64,000 nt of DNA from Burkholderia sp. Bp8963. Its GTDB lineage: Bacteria > Pseudomonadota > Gammaproteobacteria > Burkholderiales > Burkholderiaceae. Positions 35,966 through 45,383 of this stretch are shown one piece after another. The notes beneath the pieces were generated by a model. It had not been told where the DNA came from, searched no databases, and worked only from the letters and a program-made list of their open reading frames with translations. The stretch covers positions 124,001-188,000 of the forward strand of contig NZ_QTQP01000004.1 of assembly GCF_003854275.1 (NCBI RefSeq), written 5' to 3'. Numbering within the stretch: the stretch's first letter is position 1; every line of letters starts with the position of its first letter. The position numbers and the translations under genes are program-made.

Positions 35966-37402
35966 ATGCAGCGCGCCACCAAGATAGTCGCCACGATCGG
36001 CCCGGCTTCCAGTTCGCCGGAGATTCTGCTGCAGATGATGCAGGCGGGCCTCGACGTCGTGCGGCTCAATTTTTCGCACGGCACCGCCGATGATCACCGC
36101 CAGCGCGCCGAGATGGTGCGCGAGGCCGCCCGCAATGTCGGCCGCGAGATCGCGATCATGGCGGACCTCCAGGGGCCGAAGATCCGCGTCGGCAAGTTCG
36201 AGAACGGCAAGACCACGCTCGAGCCGGGCCAGGCCTTCATCCTCGACGCGGGCTGCGAGCTGGGCAACGACGAGCGCGTCGGCCTCGACTACAAGGAGCT
36301 GCCGCGCGACCTGAGGACAGGCGACCTGCTGCTGCTGAACGACGGCCTGATCGTGCTGACCGTCGAGCGCGTGCTCGGCGACGAGATCCACACGATCGTC
36401 AAGGTGGGCGGCGAGCTGTCGAACAACAAGGGGATCAACCGGCAGGGCGGCGGGCTGTCGGCGCCGGCGCTGACCGCGAAGGACATGGAAGATATCCGCA
36501 CCGCGATGTCGCTCGGCGCGGACCTCGTCGCGGTGTCGTTCCCGAAGAACGCGACCGACATGGAAATGGCGCGCCAGCTCGCGAACATCGCGGGCGCGCC
36601 GTACGGCATCAAGCCGAAGATGATCGCGAAGATCGAGCGCGCGGAGGCGATCCCGGCGCTGCAGAGCATCCTCGACGCGTCGGACGGCATCATGGTCGCG
36701 CGCGGCGACCTGGCCGTCGAAGTCGGCAACGCGGCCGTGCCGGCGCTGCAGAAGCGCATGATCCGGATGGCGCGCGAGTCGAACAAGCTCGTGATCACCG
36801 CGACGCAGATGATGGAATCGATGATCCACGCGCCGGTGCCGACCCGCGCCGAGGTGTCGGACGTCGCGAACGCGGTGCTCGACGGCACCGACGCGGTGAT
36901 GCTGTCGGCCGAGACGGCCGCCGGCAAGTACCCGGTCGTGACGATCGAGGCGATGGCGGCTGTCTGCGTCGAGGCCGAGAAGTCCGAGCACGTCGAACTC
37001 GACAAGGATTTCCTCGACCGCACGTTCACGCGGATCGACCAGTCGATCGCGATGGGCGCGCTGTTTACCGCGTACCACCTCGGTGCGAAGGCGATCGTCG
37101 CGCTGACGGAATCGGGCGCGACCGCGCTGTGGATGTCGCGCCACTACACGCACGTGCCGATCTTCGCGCTGACGCCGCGGGTCGGCAGCGAGCGCGCGAT
37201 GGCGCTGTTCCGCAACGTCACGCCGCTGCACGTCGACTTCAACAGCGACCGCGACGGCGCGCTGCAGCAGGCGATCGAGCTGATCGTCCAGCGCGGCCTC
37301 GTCGCGCTTGGCGACATGGTCGTGCTGACCGTCGGCGAGCCGATGGGGCAGGCGGGCGGCACCAATACGCTGAAGATCGTGCGGGTCGGCGAGCATTACT
37401 GA
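35966..37402 (+). CDS. pyk: Pyruvate kinase
   Basis: 478-residue cytosolic enzyme making pyruvate and ATP from phosphoenolpyruvate. Visible blocks are TKIVATIGPASSSPE, VRLNFSHGTADDH, MIAKIERAEAIPAL (the catalytic Lys region), ITATQMMESMI and ANAVLDGTDAVMLSAETAAGKYPV, followed by the C-terminal allosteric domain. The length matches the PykA type. The ATG at 35966 follows GAGGAG by six bases. A GTG 303 bases upstream in frame would give a 579-residue form, considered unlikely. A strong terminator follows. Confidence 0.97.
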   Translation: MQRATKIVATIGPASSSPEILLQMMQAGLDVVRLNFSHGTADDHRQRAEMVREAARNVGREIAIMADLQGPKIRVGKFENGKTTLEPGQAFILDAGCELGNDERVGLDYKELPRDLRTGDLLLLNDGLIVLTVERVLGDEIHTIVKVGGELSNNKGINRQGGGLSAPALTAKDMEDIRTAMSLGADLVAVSFPKNATDMEMARQLANIAGAPYGIKPKMIAKIERAEAIPALQSILDASDGIMVARGDLAVEVGNAAVPALQKRMIRMARESNKLVITATQMMESMIHAPVPTRAEVSDVANAVLDGTDAVMLSAETAAGKYPVVTIEAMAAVCVEAEKSEHVELDKDFLDRTFTRIDQSIAMGALFTAYHLGAKAIVALTESGATALWMSRHYTHVPIFALTPRVGSERAMALFRNVTPLHVDFNSDRDGALQQAIELIVQRGLVALGDMVVLTVGEPMGQAGGTNTLKIVRVGEHY

Positions 37403-37448
37403 GCCGGCCGGCGGCCCGATTCGATCGGGCACTGTTTTGTGACGAAAG

Positions 37449-37485
37449 CCGCGCGGGGTCTGGAACCCTGCGCGGTTTTTTTTCT
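37449..37485 (+). terminator. Rho-independent terminator after pyk
   Basis: A 10-bp stem (37449-37458 with 37466-37475, one G-T pair) and a loop of seven bases, followed by eight T and a further T-rich stretch. It separates pyk from fba. Confidence 0.92.
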
Positions 37486-37679
37486 TTATTTTGTCGGTAT
37501 TGTGCCGTGCGAACGTAACAAAATGCGAGTGAGCCCCGCCAGGCGGTCGGATTCGCGGGCGCTTCGCGATAAAATGCCGCTATTCGACGCCCAGCCGCGC
37601 CGGTCCGCCCCGGAGTTCCACGGGGCCAGGCTGCGCCGGCGCACAGGGCGCACCGCTTTTCATTCCAAGGAGTTCCACA

Positions 37680-38744
37680 ATGCCTCTCGTTTCAATGCGT
37701 CAATTGCTGGACCACGCGGCAGAACACGGCTACGGCCTGCCGGCGTTCAACGTGAACAACCTGGAGCAGGTCCAGGCGATCATGGCGGCGGCGGACCAGG
37801 TCGGCGCGCCCGTGATCATGCAGGCGTCGGCCGGCGCGCGTAAGTACGCGGGCGAGCCGTTCCTGCGCCACCTGATCGAAGCGGCGGTCGAGTCGTATCC
37901 GCACATCCCGGTCGTGATGCACCAGGACCACGGCCAGTCGCCGGCGGTCTGCATGGCGGCGATCCGCAGCGGCTTCACCAGCGTGATGATGGACGGTTCG
38001 CTCGAGGCGGACGGCAAGACGGTTGCATCGTACGAGTACAACGTCGACGTGTCGCGCAAGGTGGTCGAGATGGCGCACTCGATCGGCGTGACGGTCGAGG
38101 CGGAACTCGGCGTGCTCGGCTCGCTCGAGACGATGAAGGGCGACAAGGAAGACGGCCACGGCGCCGAGGGCACGATGACCCGCGAGCAGTTGCTGACCGA
38201 TCCGGAGCAGGCTGCCGACTTCGTGAAGCTCACGCAGTGCGACGCACTCGCAATCGCGATCGGCACGTCGCACGGCGCGTACAAGTTCTCGAAGAAGCCG
38301 ACGGGCGACATCCTGTCGATCCAGCGCATCAAGGAAATCCACGCGCGCATTCCGAACACGCACCTCGTGATGCACGGCTCGTCGTCGGTGCCGCAGGAGC
38401 TGCTGGAAGAAATCCGCCAGTTCGGCGGCGACATGAAGGAAACCTACGGCGTGCCGGTCGAGGAAATCCAGGAAGGCATCAAGCACGGCGTGCGCAAGAT
38501 CAACATCGACACCGACCTGCGTCTCGCGATCACCGGTGCGATCCGCCGCTACCTGTTCGAGAACCCGGGCAAGTTCGATCCGCGCGACTACCTGAAGCCC
38601 GCGCGCGAAGCCGCAAAGAAGATCTGCGTCGACCGTTACCTCGCGTTCGGCTGCGAAGGCCAGGCCGCGAAGATCAAGCCGGTTTCGCTCGACAAGATCG
38701 CCGAGAAGTACAAGGCAGGCGAGCTCGCGCAGGTCGTGCGCTGA
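37680..38744 (+). CDS. fba: Class II fructose-bisphosphate aldolase
   Basis: 354-residue zinc-dependent aldolase interconverting fructose 1,6-bisphosphate with dihydroxyacetone phosphate and glyceraldehyde 3-phosphate. Zinc ligands are visible in [11 protein letters not shown], in the His of [12 protein letters not shown] and in [12 protein letters not shown]. The catalytic Asp lies in the HQDHG motif. The sequence style is the CbbA/FbaA subgroup common in Calvin-cycle and beta-proteobacterial genomes. The ATG at 37680 follows AAGGAG by six bases. No sign of other Calvin genes is present. A terminator follows. Confidence 0.97.
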   Translation: MPLVSMRQLLDHAAEHGYGLPAFNVNNLEQVQAIMAAADQVGAPVIMQASAGARKYAGEPFLRHLIEAAVESYPHIPVVMHQDHGQSPAVCMAAIRSGFTSVMMDGSLEADGKTVASYEYNVDVSRKVVEMAHSIGVTVEAELGVLGSLETMKGDKEDGHGAEGTMTREQLLTDPEQAADFVKLTQCDALAIAIGTSHGAYKFSKKPTGDILSIQRIKEIHARIPNTHLVMHGSSSVPQELLEEIRQFGGDMKETYGVPVEEIQEGIKHGVRKINIDTDLRLAITGAIRRYLFENPGKFDPRDYLKPAREAAKKICVDRYLAFGCEGQAAKIKPVSLDKIAEKYKAGELAQVVR

Positions 38745-38876
38745 GACTGTAGTACGATCCGGGGCTGCCGGCCGGCGAAATTGCGCCGGCCGTGACCGCC
38801 TCGTCCGGCCGAACAAGGGCCGGCCGGCACCGTCCGGGCGCAGTCGCCCGGCCGGAGCGCCGACGTATCGCAAGGC

Positions 38877-38919
38877 CGCCGTTCCCGCTTTCAGCCGGGG
38901 AACGGCGTTTCCCTTTTTG
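38877..38919 (+). terminator. Rho-independent terminator after fba
   Basis: CGCCGTTCCC (38877-38886) pairs with GGGAACGGCG (38898-38907) around an 11-base loop and is followed by TTTCCCTTTTTG. It lies 27 bases before purC and ends the fba transcript. Confidence 0.8.
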
Positions 38920-38945
38920 TTTGGCTCCTTATCTGCGAAAAGACG

Positions 38946-39836
38946 ATGTCTACCCTTTACGAATCCACGCTCCGCTCGCTGCCGCTCCTCGGCCGTGGCA
39001 AGGTCCGCGACAACTACGCGGTCGGCAACGACAAGCTCCTGATCGTCACGACCGACCGCCTGTCGGCATTCGACGTGATCATGGGCGAGCCGATTCCGAA
39101 CAAGGGCCGCGTGCTGAACCAGATGGCGAACTTCTGGTTCGACAAGCTCGCGCACATCGTCCCGAACCATCTGACGGGCGACGCGCCGGAGTCGGTCGTC
39201 GCGGCCGACGAGGTCGAGCAGGTCAAGGGCCGCGCGGTGGTCGTCAAGCGTCTCGAGCCGATCCTGATCGAAGCCGTCGTGCGCGGCTACCTGGCCGGCA
39301 GCGGCTGGAAGGAATACCAGGCGAGCGGCGCCGTGTGCGGCGTCAAGCTGCCGGAAGGCCTGCAGAACGCGCAGAAGCTGCCCGAGCCGATCTTCACGCC
39401 GGCCGCGAAGGCCGAGATGGGCGAGCATGACGAGAACATCACGTTCGAGGAAACCGAGCGCCGCATCGGCACCGAGCTGGCCGCGACGATCCGCGACATC
39501 TCGATCAAGCTGTACAAGGAAGCGGCCGACTACGCGGCGACGCGCGGCATCATCATCGCCGATACCAAGTTCGAATTCGGTCTCGACAACCACGGCAAGC
39601 TGTACCTGATGGACGAAGCGCTGACGGCCGACTCGTCGCGCTTCTGGCCGGCCGACCAGTACCAGGTCGGCACGAACCCGCCGTCGTTCGACAAGCAGTT
39701 CGTGCGCGACTGGCTCGAGGCACAGCCGTGGGGCAAGACGGCGCCCGCGCCGGCGCTGCCGGCCGACGTCGTCGAGAAGACGGCCGCGAAGTATCAGGAA
39801 GCGCTCGAGCGCATCACGGGCCAGCCGCTCGCCTGA
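38946..39836 (+). CDS. purC: SAICAR synthase
   Basis: 296-residue cytosolic enzyme joining aspartate to CAIR in de novo purine synthesis. Family blocks are [29 protein letters not shown] near the N-terminus, [11 protein letters not shown] in the middle and [29 protein letters not shown] near the C-terminus. The length is of the longer (yeast-like) type rather than the 237-residue E. coli type. It begins a purC-purE-purK run. The 3' end forms a small hairpin that overlaps the element before purE. Confidence 0.97.
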   Translation: MSTLYESTLRSLPLLGRGKVRDNYAVGNDKLLIVTTDRLSAFDVIMGEPIPNKGRVLNQMANFWFDKLAHIVPNHLTGDAPESVVAADEVEQVKGRAVVVKRLEPILIEAVVRGYLAGSGWKEYQASGAVCGVKLPEGLQNAQKLPEPIFTPAAKAEMGEHDENITFEETERRIGTELAATIRDISIKLYKEAADYAATRGIIIADTKFEFGLDNHGKLYLMDEALTADSSRFWPADQYQVGTNPPSFDKQFVRDWLEAQPWGKTAPAPALPADVVEKTAAKYQEALERITGQPLA

Positions 39837-39840
39837 GCGA

Positions 39841-39898
39841 GCTTTGCATGGGACCCGGGTAAGCGCTGAAGCTCAGCTCGGGTCGACTGAGGAACGCA
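39841..39898 (+). ncRNA. Candidate cis-regulatory RNA (riboswitch-like pseudoknot) before purE
   Basis: The whole purC-purE spacer forms a compact structure. P1 is GACCCG (52-57 of 39800s) with CGGGTC (39879-39884). A four-base asymmetric bulge GGTA leads to a short inner stem AGC/GCT with a loop containing CTGAAGC. The loop GAAGC can pair with GCTTT at 39841-39845, closing a pseudoknot. A segment CTCAG (39872-39876) can instead pair with CTGAG (39887-39891), which is part of the purE Shine-Dalgarno, so two exclusive folds exist. Nearly the same sequence precedes fghA at 63425-63472. It is conserved in sequence and in predicted pairing. No known riboswitch class was matched from memory. Confidence 0.6.
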
Positions 39899-39902
39899 AG
39901 AA

Positions 39903-40424
39903 ATGAGTGAAGTCCAGACCGCCCACACGCACAGCGCGCCGCTCGTCGGCGTGCTGATGGGTTCGAGTTCCGACTGGGACGTAATGAAGCACGCAGTGGC
40001 CATCCTGCAGGAGTTCGGCGTGCCGTACGAGGCGAAGGTCGTGTCCGCGCACCGGATGCCCGACGAGATGTTCGACTATGCCGAGAAGGCGCGCGAGCGC
40101 GGCCTGCGCGCGATCATCGCCGGCGCCGGCGGCGCCGCGCACCTGCCCGGCATGCTCGCCGCGAAGACGACGGTGCCCGTGCTCGGCGTGCCGGTCGCGA
40201 GCAAGTACCTGAAGGGCGTCGATTCGCTGCACTCGATCGTACAGATGCCGAAGGGCGTGCCCGTCGCGACCTTCGCGATCGGCGAGGCCGGCGCGGCGAA
40301 CGCGGCGCTGTTCGCGGTATCGATCCTGTCGGGCACGTCGGTCGACTACGCGAACCGGCTTGCCGCGTTCCGCGTGCGCCAGAATGAGGCCGCGCATGCG
40401 ATGGTGCTGCCGCCGCTGGAGTGA
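39903..40424 (+). CDS. purE: N5-carboxyaminoimidazole ribonucleotide mutase
   Basis: 173-residue class I PurE that converts N5-CAIR to CAIR. Signatures are [30 protein letters not shown] (active-site His) and [16 protein letters not shown]. It works with PurK, whose gene follows after 161 bases on the same strand. The ATG at 39903 is preceded by TGAGGAA, 12 bases upstream, which lies inside the candidate regulatory RNA. Translation of purE may therefore be the regulated step. Confidence 0.97.
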   Translation: MSEVQTAHTHSAPLVGVLMGSSSDWDVMKHAVAILQEFGVPYEAKVVSAHRMPDEMFDYAEKARERGLRAIIAGAGGAAHLPGMLAAKTTVPVLGVPVASKYLKGVDSLHSIVQMPKGVPVATFAIGEAGAANAALFAVSILSGTSVDYANRLAAFRVRQNEAAHAMVLPPLE

Positions 40425-40585
40425 CGGCACCGGCCGTCCAGGCCCCGGGCGCTCGCGAACGGGCTGCCCCGGCGTGAGCCGCCTGCGGAACGGGCGTCCT
40501 GCATCGGGCCGCCCGGCCGGCGGCCGCCGAACCCGAATTGTCCTCACTGTGGCGGGCACGATGCCTGCTGCAACCGACCACTGAC

Positions 40586-41782
40586 ATGACTGCAACTCCT
40601 GCATCCACTTCCCCGATCCTGCCCGGCGCCTGGCTGGGCATGGTCGGCGGCGGCCAGCTCGGCCGCATGTTCTGCTTTGCCGCGCAATCGATGGGCTATC
40701 GCGTCGCCGTGCTAGATCCCGATCCGACGAGCCCCGCCGGCACGGTTGCCGACCGCCACCTGCGCGCCGCGTATGACGACGAAGCCGCGCTCGCCGAGCT
40801 GGCGGCGTTGTGCGAAGCGGTGTCGACCGAGTTCGAGAACGTCCCGGCCGCGAGCCTCGATTTCCTCGCGCGCACGACGTTCGTCGCGCCGGCCGGCCGC
40901 TGCGTCGCGGTCGCGCAGGACCGGATCGCGGAAAAGCGGTTCATCGAAGCGTCCGGCGTGCCGGTCGCGCCGCACGTCGTGATCGAGTCGGCGGCGGCGC
41001 TCGCCGCGCTCGACGATGCCGCGCTCGACGCGGTACTGCCGGGCATCCTGAAGACCGCGCGCCTCGGCTACGACGGCAAGGGGCAGGTGCGGGTGCGCAG
41101 CGCGCAGGAAGCGCGCGACGCGCACGCGGCGCTCGGCGGCGTGCCGTGCGTGCTGGAGAAGCGCCTGCCGCTGAAGTACGAGGTGTCGGCGCTGATCGCG
41201 CGCGGCGCCGACGGCCGCTCGGCCGCGTTCCCGCTCGCGCAGAACACGCACCACAACGGCATCCTGTCGCTGACGGTCGTGCCTGCGCCGGCCGCAGACG
41301 CCGCGCTCGTCGAAATGGCGCAGCAGGCCGCGGTGCGGATCGCCGACACGCTCGGCTACGTCGGCGTGCTGTGCGTCGAATTCTTCGTGCTCGACGACGG
41401 CTCGTTCGTCGCGAACGAGATGGCCCCGCGCCCGCACAATTCCGGCCACTACACGGTCGATGCATGCGCGACGAGCCAGTTCGAGCAGCAGGTGCGCGCG
41501 ATGACGCGCATGCCGCTCGGCAATCCGCGCCAGCACTCGCCGGCCGCGATGCTGAACATCCTCGGCGACGTCTGGTTCCCGGACGGCGGCGCAAACGCGT
41601 CCGTCACGCCGCCGTGGGACCAGGTCGCCGCGATGCCGGCCGCGCATCTGCACCTGTACGGCAAGGAAGAGGCGCGCGTCGGCCGCAAGATGGGCCACGT
41701 GAACTTCACGGCCGCGACGCGTGACGAAGCGTTCGGCGCGGCCACCGCGTGCGCGCAGCTGCTGCGCGTGCCGCTCGACTGA
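40586..41782 (+). CDS. purK: N5-carboxyaminoimidazole ribonucleotide synthase
   Basis: 398-residue ATP-grasp enzyme that carboxylates AIR with bicarbonate to give N5-CAIR, the PurE substrate. Motifs are [15 protein letters not shown] at the N-terminus, [23 protein letters not shown] (ATP-grasp loop) and [19 protein letters not shown] sequence ([20 protein letters not shown]). The ATG at 40586 begins [14 protein letters not shown]; the in-frame ATG at 40538 was rejected as it lacks a ribosome site. The Sua5-type gene starts 11 bases after its stop. Confidence 0.97.
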   Translation: MTATPASTSPILPGAWLGMVGGGQLGRMFCFAAQSMGYRVAVLDPDPTSPAGTVADRHLRAAYDDEAALAELAALCEAVSTEFENVPAASLDFLARTTFVAPAGRCVAVAQDRIAEKRFIEASGVPVAPHVVIESAAALAALDDAALDAVLPGILKTARLGYDGKGQVRVRSAQEARDAHAALGGVPCVLEKRLPLKYEVSALIARGADGRSAAFPLAQNTHHNGILSLTVVPAPAADAALVEMAQQAAVRIADTLGYVGVLCVEFFVLDDGSFVANEMAPRPHNSGHYTVDACATSQFEQQVRAMTRMPLGNPRQHSPAAMLNILGDVWFPDGGANASVTPPWDQVAAMPAAHLHLYGKEEARVGRKMGHVNFTAATRDEAFGAATACAQLLRVPLD

Positions 41783-41793
41783 GCGCCGTGGCG

Positions 41794-42822
41794 ATGTCCA
41801 GCGATCTTCCGAAATCCGTGACGCGCGAACAGATCGACGCAGCCGCCGCGCTGCTCGATGTGGGCGAGCTCGTCGCGTTTCCGACCGAAACCGTCTACGG
41901 GCTCGGCGGCGACGCGGCGAATCCCGACGCCGTCGCGCGCATCTACGCGGCGAAGGGCCGGCCCGCGAACCATCCGGTGATCGTGCACCTGCCGCCGGGC
42001 GGGGATCCCGGCTGGTGGGTCGAGAGCCTGCCCGACGACGCCCGGAAGCTGATCGACGCATTCTGGCCCGGCCCGCTGACGCTGATCCTGAAGCGCCATC
42101 CGCGCATTCCGGATGCGGTGAGTGGCGGGCAGGACTCGGTCGGCCTGCGCTGCCCGTCGCATCCGGTCGCGCAGGCGCTGCTCGCCGCGTTCAGCGCGCG
42201 GCGCGGCGGGCACGGCGGCGTCGCCGCGCCGTCCGCGAACCGCTTCGGGCACGTGAGCCCGACGACCGCGCAGCACGTGCGCGACGAATTCGGCGACACG
42301 GTGCACGTGCTCGACGGCGGGGCGTCGGAAGTCGGCATCGAATCGACGATCCTCGACCTGTCGCGCGGCTTCCCGGCGCTGCTGCGTCCGGGCCACGTGA
42401 GCCCGCAGCAGATCGCCGACGTGCTTGGCCGCGCACCGCGGCTGCCGGACGGTAGCGACGCGACCGCGCCGCGCGCTTCCGGCACGCTGAAGGCGCACTA
42501 CGCGCCGCGCACGCCGCTCGCGCTGCTGCCGTTCGATCAACTGGAGCCGCTGCTCGCGGCCGCGCACGCGGCGGGCGAGCGGGTCGCGCTCGTCGCTCGT
42601 GCGTCGCTGGCGGGCCGCTGGGCGCAGGCCGCCGACGTGCATTTCGTCGCCGCGCCGGAAGATCCGCAGGCCTACGCGCGCGACCTGTACGGGATGCTGC
42701 GCGCGCTCGACCGCGCGGACGTCGCGCGGATTCTCGTCGAGAAGCTGCCGGATACGGTCGAATGGATTGCGCTCAACGATCGCCTCGGCCGCGCGGCGGC
42801 CGCGTTCGACGCGCAGCGCTAG
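41794..42822 (+). CDS. L-threonylcarbamoyladenylate synthase (Sua5 type)
   Basis: 342-residue enzyme making threonylcarbamoyl-AMP for the t6A37 modification of ANN-decoding tRNAs. The YrdC-like domain (about 10-215) contains VAFPTETVYGLGGDAANPDAVARIYAAKGRPANHP in two consecutive blocks and APSANRFGHVSPT. The C-terminal part (about 240-342) with HYAPRTPLALLP is the Sua5 domain, absent from the shorter YrdC/TsaC. A GTG two codons upstream is an alternative start. It is the last gene of the purC-purE-purK run, with a strong terminator about 100 bases downstream. A link of t6A to purine synthesis is not implied. Confidence 0.93.
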   Translation: MSSDLPKSVTREQIDAAAALLDVGELVAFPTETVYGLGGDAANPDAVARIYAAKGRPANHPVIVHLPPGGDPGWWVESLPDDARKLIDAFWPGPLTLILKRHPRIPDAVSGGQDSVGLRCPSHPVAQALLAAFSARRGGHGGVAAPSANRFGHVSPTTAQHVRDEFGDTVHVLDGGASEVGIESTILDLSRGFPALLRPGHVSPQQIADVLGRAPRLPDGSDATAPRASGTLKAHYAPRTPLALLPFDQLEPLLAAAHAAGERVALVARASLAGRWAQAADVHFVAAPEDPQAYARDLYGMLRALDRADVARILVEKLPDTVEWIALNDRLGRAAAAFDAQR

Positions 42823-42921
42823 CGCGCGGCAATCCGCGCAAGCTGCAAGGCCGCGCGATTTCAGGCCGGTTCCAGGCCGCTTGCAGACCGCATTCAGGCC
42901 GACTCCCGCGCCGCAAGAACG

Positions 42922-42955
42922 AACGCCCGACCGGCGAACCGGTCGGGCGTTTTCG
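42922..42955 (+). terminator. Rho-independent terminator after the Sua5 gene
   Basis: A 13-bp stem (AACGCCCGACCGG with CCGGTCGGGCGTT) around the stable loop CGAA, followed by TTCGTTT. It ends the pur operon before the convergent GDSL gene. Confidence 0.92.
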
Positions 42956-43026
42956 TTTCACGACGTTCGCTGCGTACCCCGGCCCGCTGCGTCCGGCCGG
43001 GGTGCGTCGTGACAGTGTCGCGGCGC

Positions 43027-44166
43027 TTACTTGCCGACGCCGGATGCCGCGATCTGCTTCTCGACGAACTGCGCGACCAGCGCACCCATGTGCGTCGACG
43101 GGTGGACCGTGTCGGCGAACATGTAGGTCTGGTCCGCGTTCGCGGCCGTGTAGGTTTGCGGCGAGCAGAACAGCGACGAGCCGAATGCGCTCGGCATCGG
43201 CGCACCGAACGCCTTCGCCGCGTTGATCATCGCCTGCAGGTTGCACGCAGTGCCGGTGTTCGACACGGTGAAGCCGTTCGCCTGGTAGTTGGCGGTGATG
43301 CCGTCCTGCCACGTGAAGGTGTCCATCAGCACGTACTTGGTCGGGTCGACCTTGAGCGCCGCCAGCGTCGCGACCAGCGTCTGGTTGAACAGCCCCGACA
43401 ACTGCGTGAACACGGCCTGCGTGCCGCTCGACACGGCCAGCGGCGTGCCGCCGATGTCCGGCACGTTCGACACGAACACGTGCGTGCCGCCTGCCGCGAC
43501 GATCTGCTGGACGATGCCCGCGTACTGCTGCGCGGCGAGGCCGATCGCCTGCGCCGCCGCGAGTTGCGCGGCCGGCGTGTTGCCCTGTGCCTGCGCGACC
43601 TGTGCCTGATAGAAGATGTCGTTCGCGCCGCCGTTGAGCAGCACGATCTGGCCTGCATTGAAGCTGCTGTGCTGCGTCAGATACTGCTTGAGCTGATCGG
43701 CGATCGGGATCGTCGTCGCCTGCGCGTAGTCGGAATTCGCGACGCTCGCGTCCGCGTGGCCGATACCCGGCTGCAGGGTGACGCGCGCGCCGCCCTGTGC
43801 ATAGCCGAGGCCGCCCGTCGCCTGCAGCGGCACGCCGAAGCCGCCCTGATTCGCGGGCTGCAGCGTGTCGCCGTAGTAGGTCGCGACGAGCTGCGTCCAG
43901 ACCTGCCCCGGATTGGTCGTGAAGCGCCCGCCGCCGAAGCCGAGCAGGATCTGCGAATAGGTGCCGACATCGGACAGGCTGTCGCCGAACGACACGATCT
44001 GCATCTTCACGCCGGACGGCGGCGTATTCGACGCGCTGCTGCCGTTGTTGTTGTCGCCGCCGCCGCAGGCGGCGAGCAGCGCGAACGCGGCGCCGGCGAT
44101 CGCGAGTTGCGCGGTGCGCAGCAGGCGCTGGCGCGTGCGGGACGGTGCGTGTCGTTGTGGTTGCAT
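43027..44166 (-). CDS. GDSL/SGNH-family lipoprotein hydrolase
   Basis: 379-residue exported esterase/lipase-like protein. The signal peptide ends in a lipobox (FALLAAC, Cys 34), predicting lipid attachment, followed by a Gly/Asn spacer. SGNH blocks are visible in order: FGDSLSDVG (catalytic Ser), NQGGFG (Gly), NGGANDIFY (Asn) and DTVHPSTHM (Asp-His). The substrate (lipid, polysaccharide acetyl groups or other esters) cannot be read from sequence. The ATG at 44166 was chosen as the residues before it are not signal-like. It converges on the Sua5 gene. Confidence 0.88.
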   Translation of the reverse strand: MQPQRHAPSRTRQRLLRTAQLAIAGAAFALLAACGGGDNNNGSSASNTPPSGVKMQIVSFGDSLSDVGTYSQILLGFGGGRFTTNPGQVWTQLVATYYGDTLQPANQGGFGVPLQATGGLGYAQGGARVTLQPGIGHADASVANSDYAQATTIPIADQLKQYLTQHSSFNAGQIVLLNGGANDIFYQAQVAQAQGNTPAAQLAAAQAIGLAAQQYAGIVQQIVAAGGTHVFVSNVPDIGGTPLAVSSGTQAVFTQLSGLFNQTLVATLAALKVDPTKYVLMDTFTWQDGITANYQANGFTVSNTGTACNLQAMINAAKAFGAPMPSAFGSSLFCSPQTYTAANADQTYMFADTVHPSTHMGALVAQFVEKQIAASGVGK

Positions 44167-44266
44167 CGATCGATCTCCTCGTAGATATGGCCTGATGGGT
44201 GTCATCTGCCGCGCGCTTGCTCAGGTGCGGGCCACGCGGCGGCCGTTGGCTGAAATTGAAATGGTT

Positions 44267-45184
44267 CTATTGGCTTCGGTTCGTGGCCATCGGGGCGGCA
44301 GCTCGCGGATCGTGCAGCGCGACATCGGCGCTTCGCGCATGATAAGCGCTCGCCCACTCGGGCGGGCCGAAAACCGCGCGCAGCTTGTCGCGCCACCCCG
44401 CGACGCGCCACGCATCGGCGGCCATCGACCCCCATTCGTGGAACGTCGCGACGAGCGGATTGTTCGAGCCGAGCCGCTCGACGATCCCGTACTGCGGCGG
44501 ATCGTCCGCGATTTCCTCGACGAAGCTGCCGAACAGGCGATCCCAGATCACGAGCACGCCTGCGTAATTGCGGTCGATATAGCGTGCGTTGCGCGCGTGG
44601 TGCGCGCGGTGGATCGACGGCGTGTTGAACACGTACTCGACCCAGCCGAGCTTGCCGATCGCCTGCGTGTGCACGAAGAACTGGAACGCGAGGTTGATCA
44701 GCACGATGCCGACGATCTGCTGCGGCGGAAAGCCCATGAGCGCGAGCGGCAGCCAGAACAGCCACATGCCCGCGACCGGGTACATCAGGCTCTGGCGAAA
44801 CGCGGTCGAAAAGTTCATCCGCTCGGACGAGTGGTGCACGACGTGCGCGGCCCACAGCCAGCGCACGCGATGGCTCGCGCGATGGAACACGTAGTAGAGC
44901 AGGTCCTGCGCGACGAACAGTACGGCGAACGACAGCCAGCCGTCGTGCCACGTGAAGACGCGATAGTGCCGGTAGCAATACGCATACACCGGAATCACGA
45001 ACAGCCACGCGAGCTTGTCCGCGCCCTGGTGCATCAGCGCGAGCGCCGCGTTGCACAGCGTGTCGCGCCAGCTGTAGACGGCGTCCTGCGGACGGGTGCG
45101 CGCGAGGTGCCAGGCCTCCCAGCCGATGCTGAGCAGGAAGACGGGCGCCAGCGCGAGCAGAAGCAATTCGACGTCGAATCGCAT
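44267..45184 (-). CDS. Fatty acid hydroxylase / sterol desaturase superfamily membrane enzyme
   Basis: 305-residue integral membrane di-iron enzyme. Three histidine boxes are present: HRASH (HX3H), HVVHHS (HX2HH) and HRAHHARN (HX2HH), on a background of four to five hydrophobic helices. This is the standard ligand set of the family. Substrates in bacteria include sterol-like lipids, carotenoids and ornithine lipids, and none can be preferred here. The ATG at 45184 has an excellent Shine-Dalgarno (AAGGAGGAG). Its C-terminal tail is polar and low in complexity. It is monocistronic. Confidence 0.9.
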   Translation of the reverse strand: MRFDVELLLLALAPVFLLSIGWEAWHLARTRPQDAVYSWRDTLCNAALALMHQGADKLAWLFVIPVYAYCYRHYRVFTWHDGWLSFAVLFVAQDLLYYVFHRASHRVRWLWAAHVVHHSSERMNFSTAFRQSLMYPVAGMWLFWLPLALMGFPPQQIVGIVLINLAFQFFVHTQAIGKLGWVEYVFNTPSIHRAHHARNARYIDRNYAGVLVIWDRLFGSFVEEIADDPPQYGIVERLGSNNPLVATFHEWGSMAADAWRVAGWRDKLRAVFGPPEWASAYHARSADVALHDPRAAAPMATNRSQ

Positions 45185-45383
45185 GGGCGTGTCTCCTCCT
45201 TTCCCCTGCAAGCCTTCAGGCCGGGCAATCGGCCCGTTTGTCATATTGGTCAGGCCAACAGCCTACGCAATCGGGTCGCGGTAGGCGAGGGGGGAGCGTA
45301 GAGGGTTCCCTCAGAGGACAGGGTTTCTACCGAAGCCGCGCCGTGCGGGGCTGCGCGGTGCGGCCCCGTTTTCTGGTTTCAGA

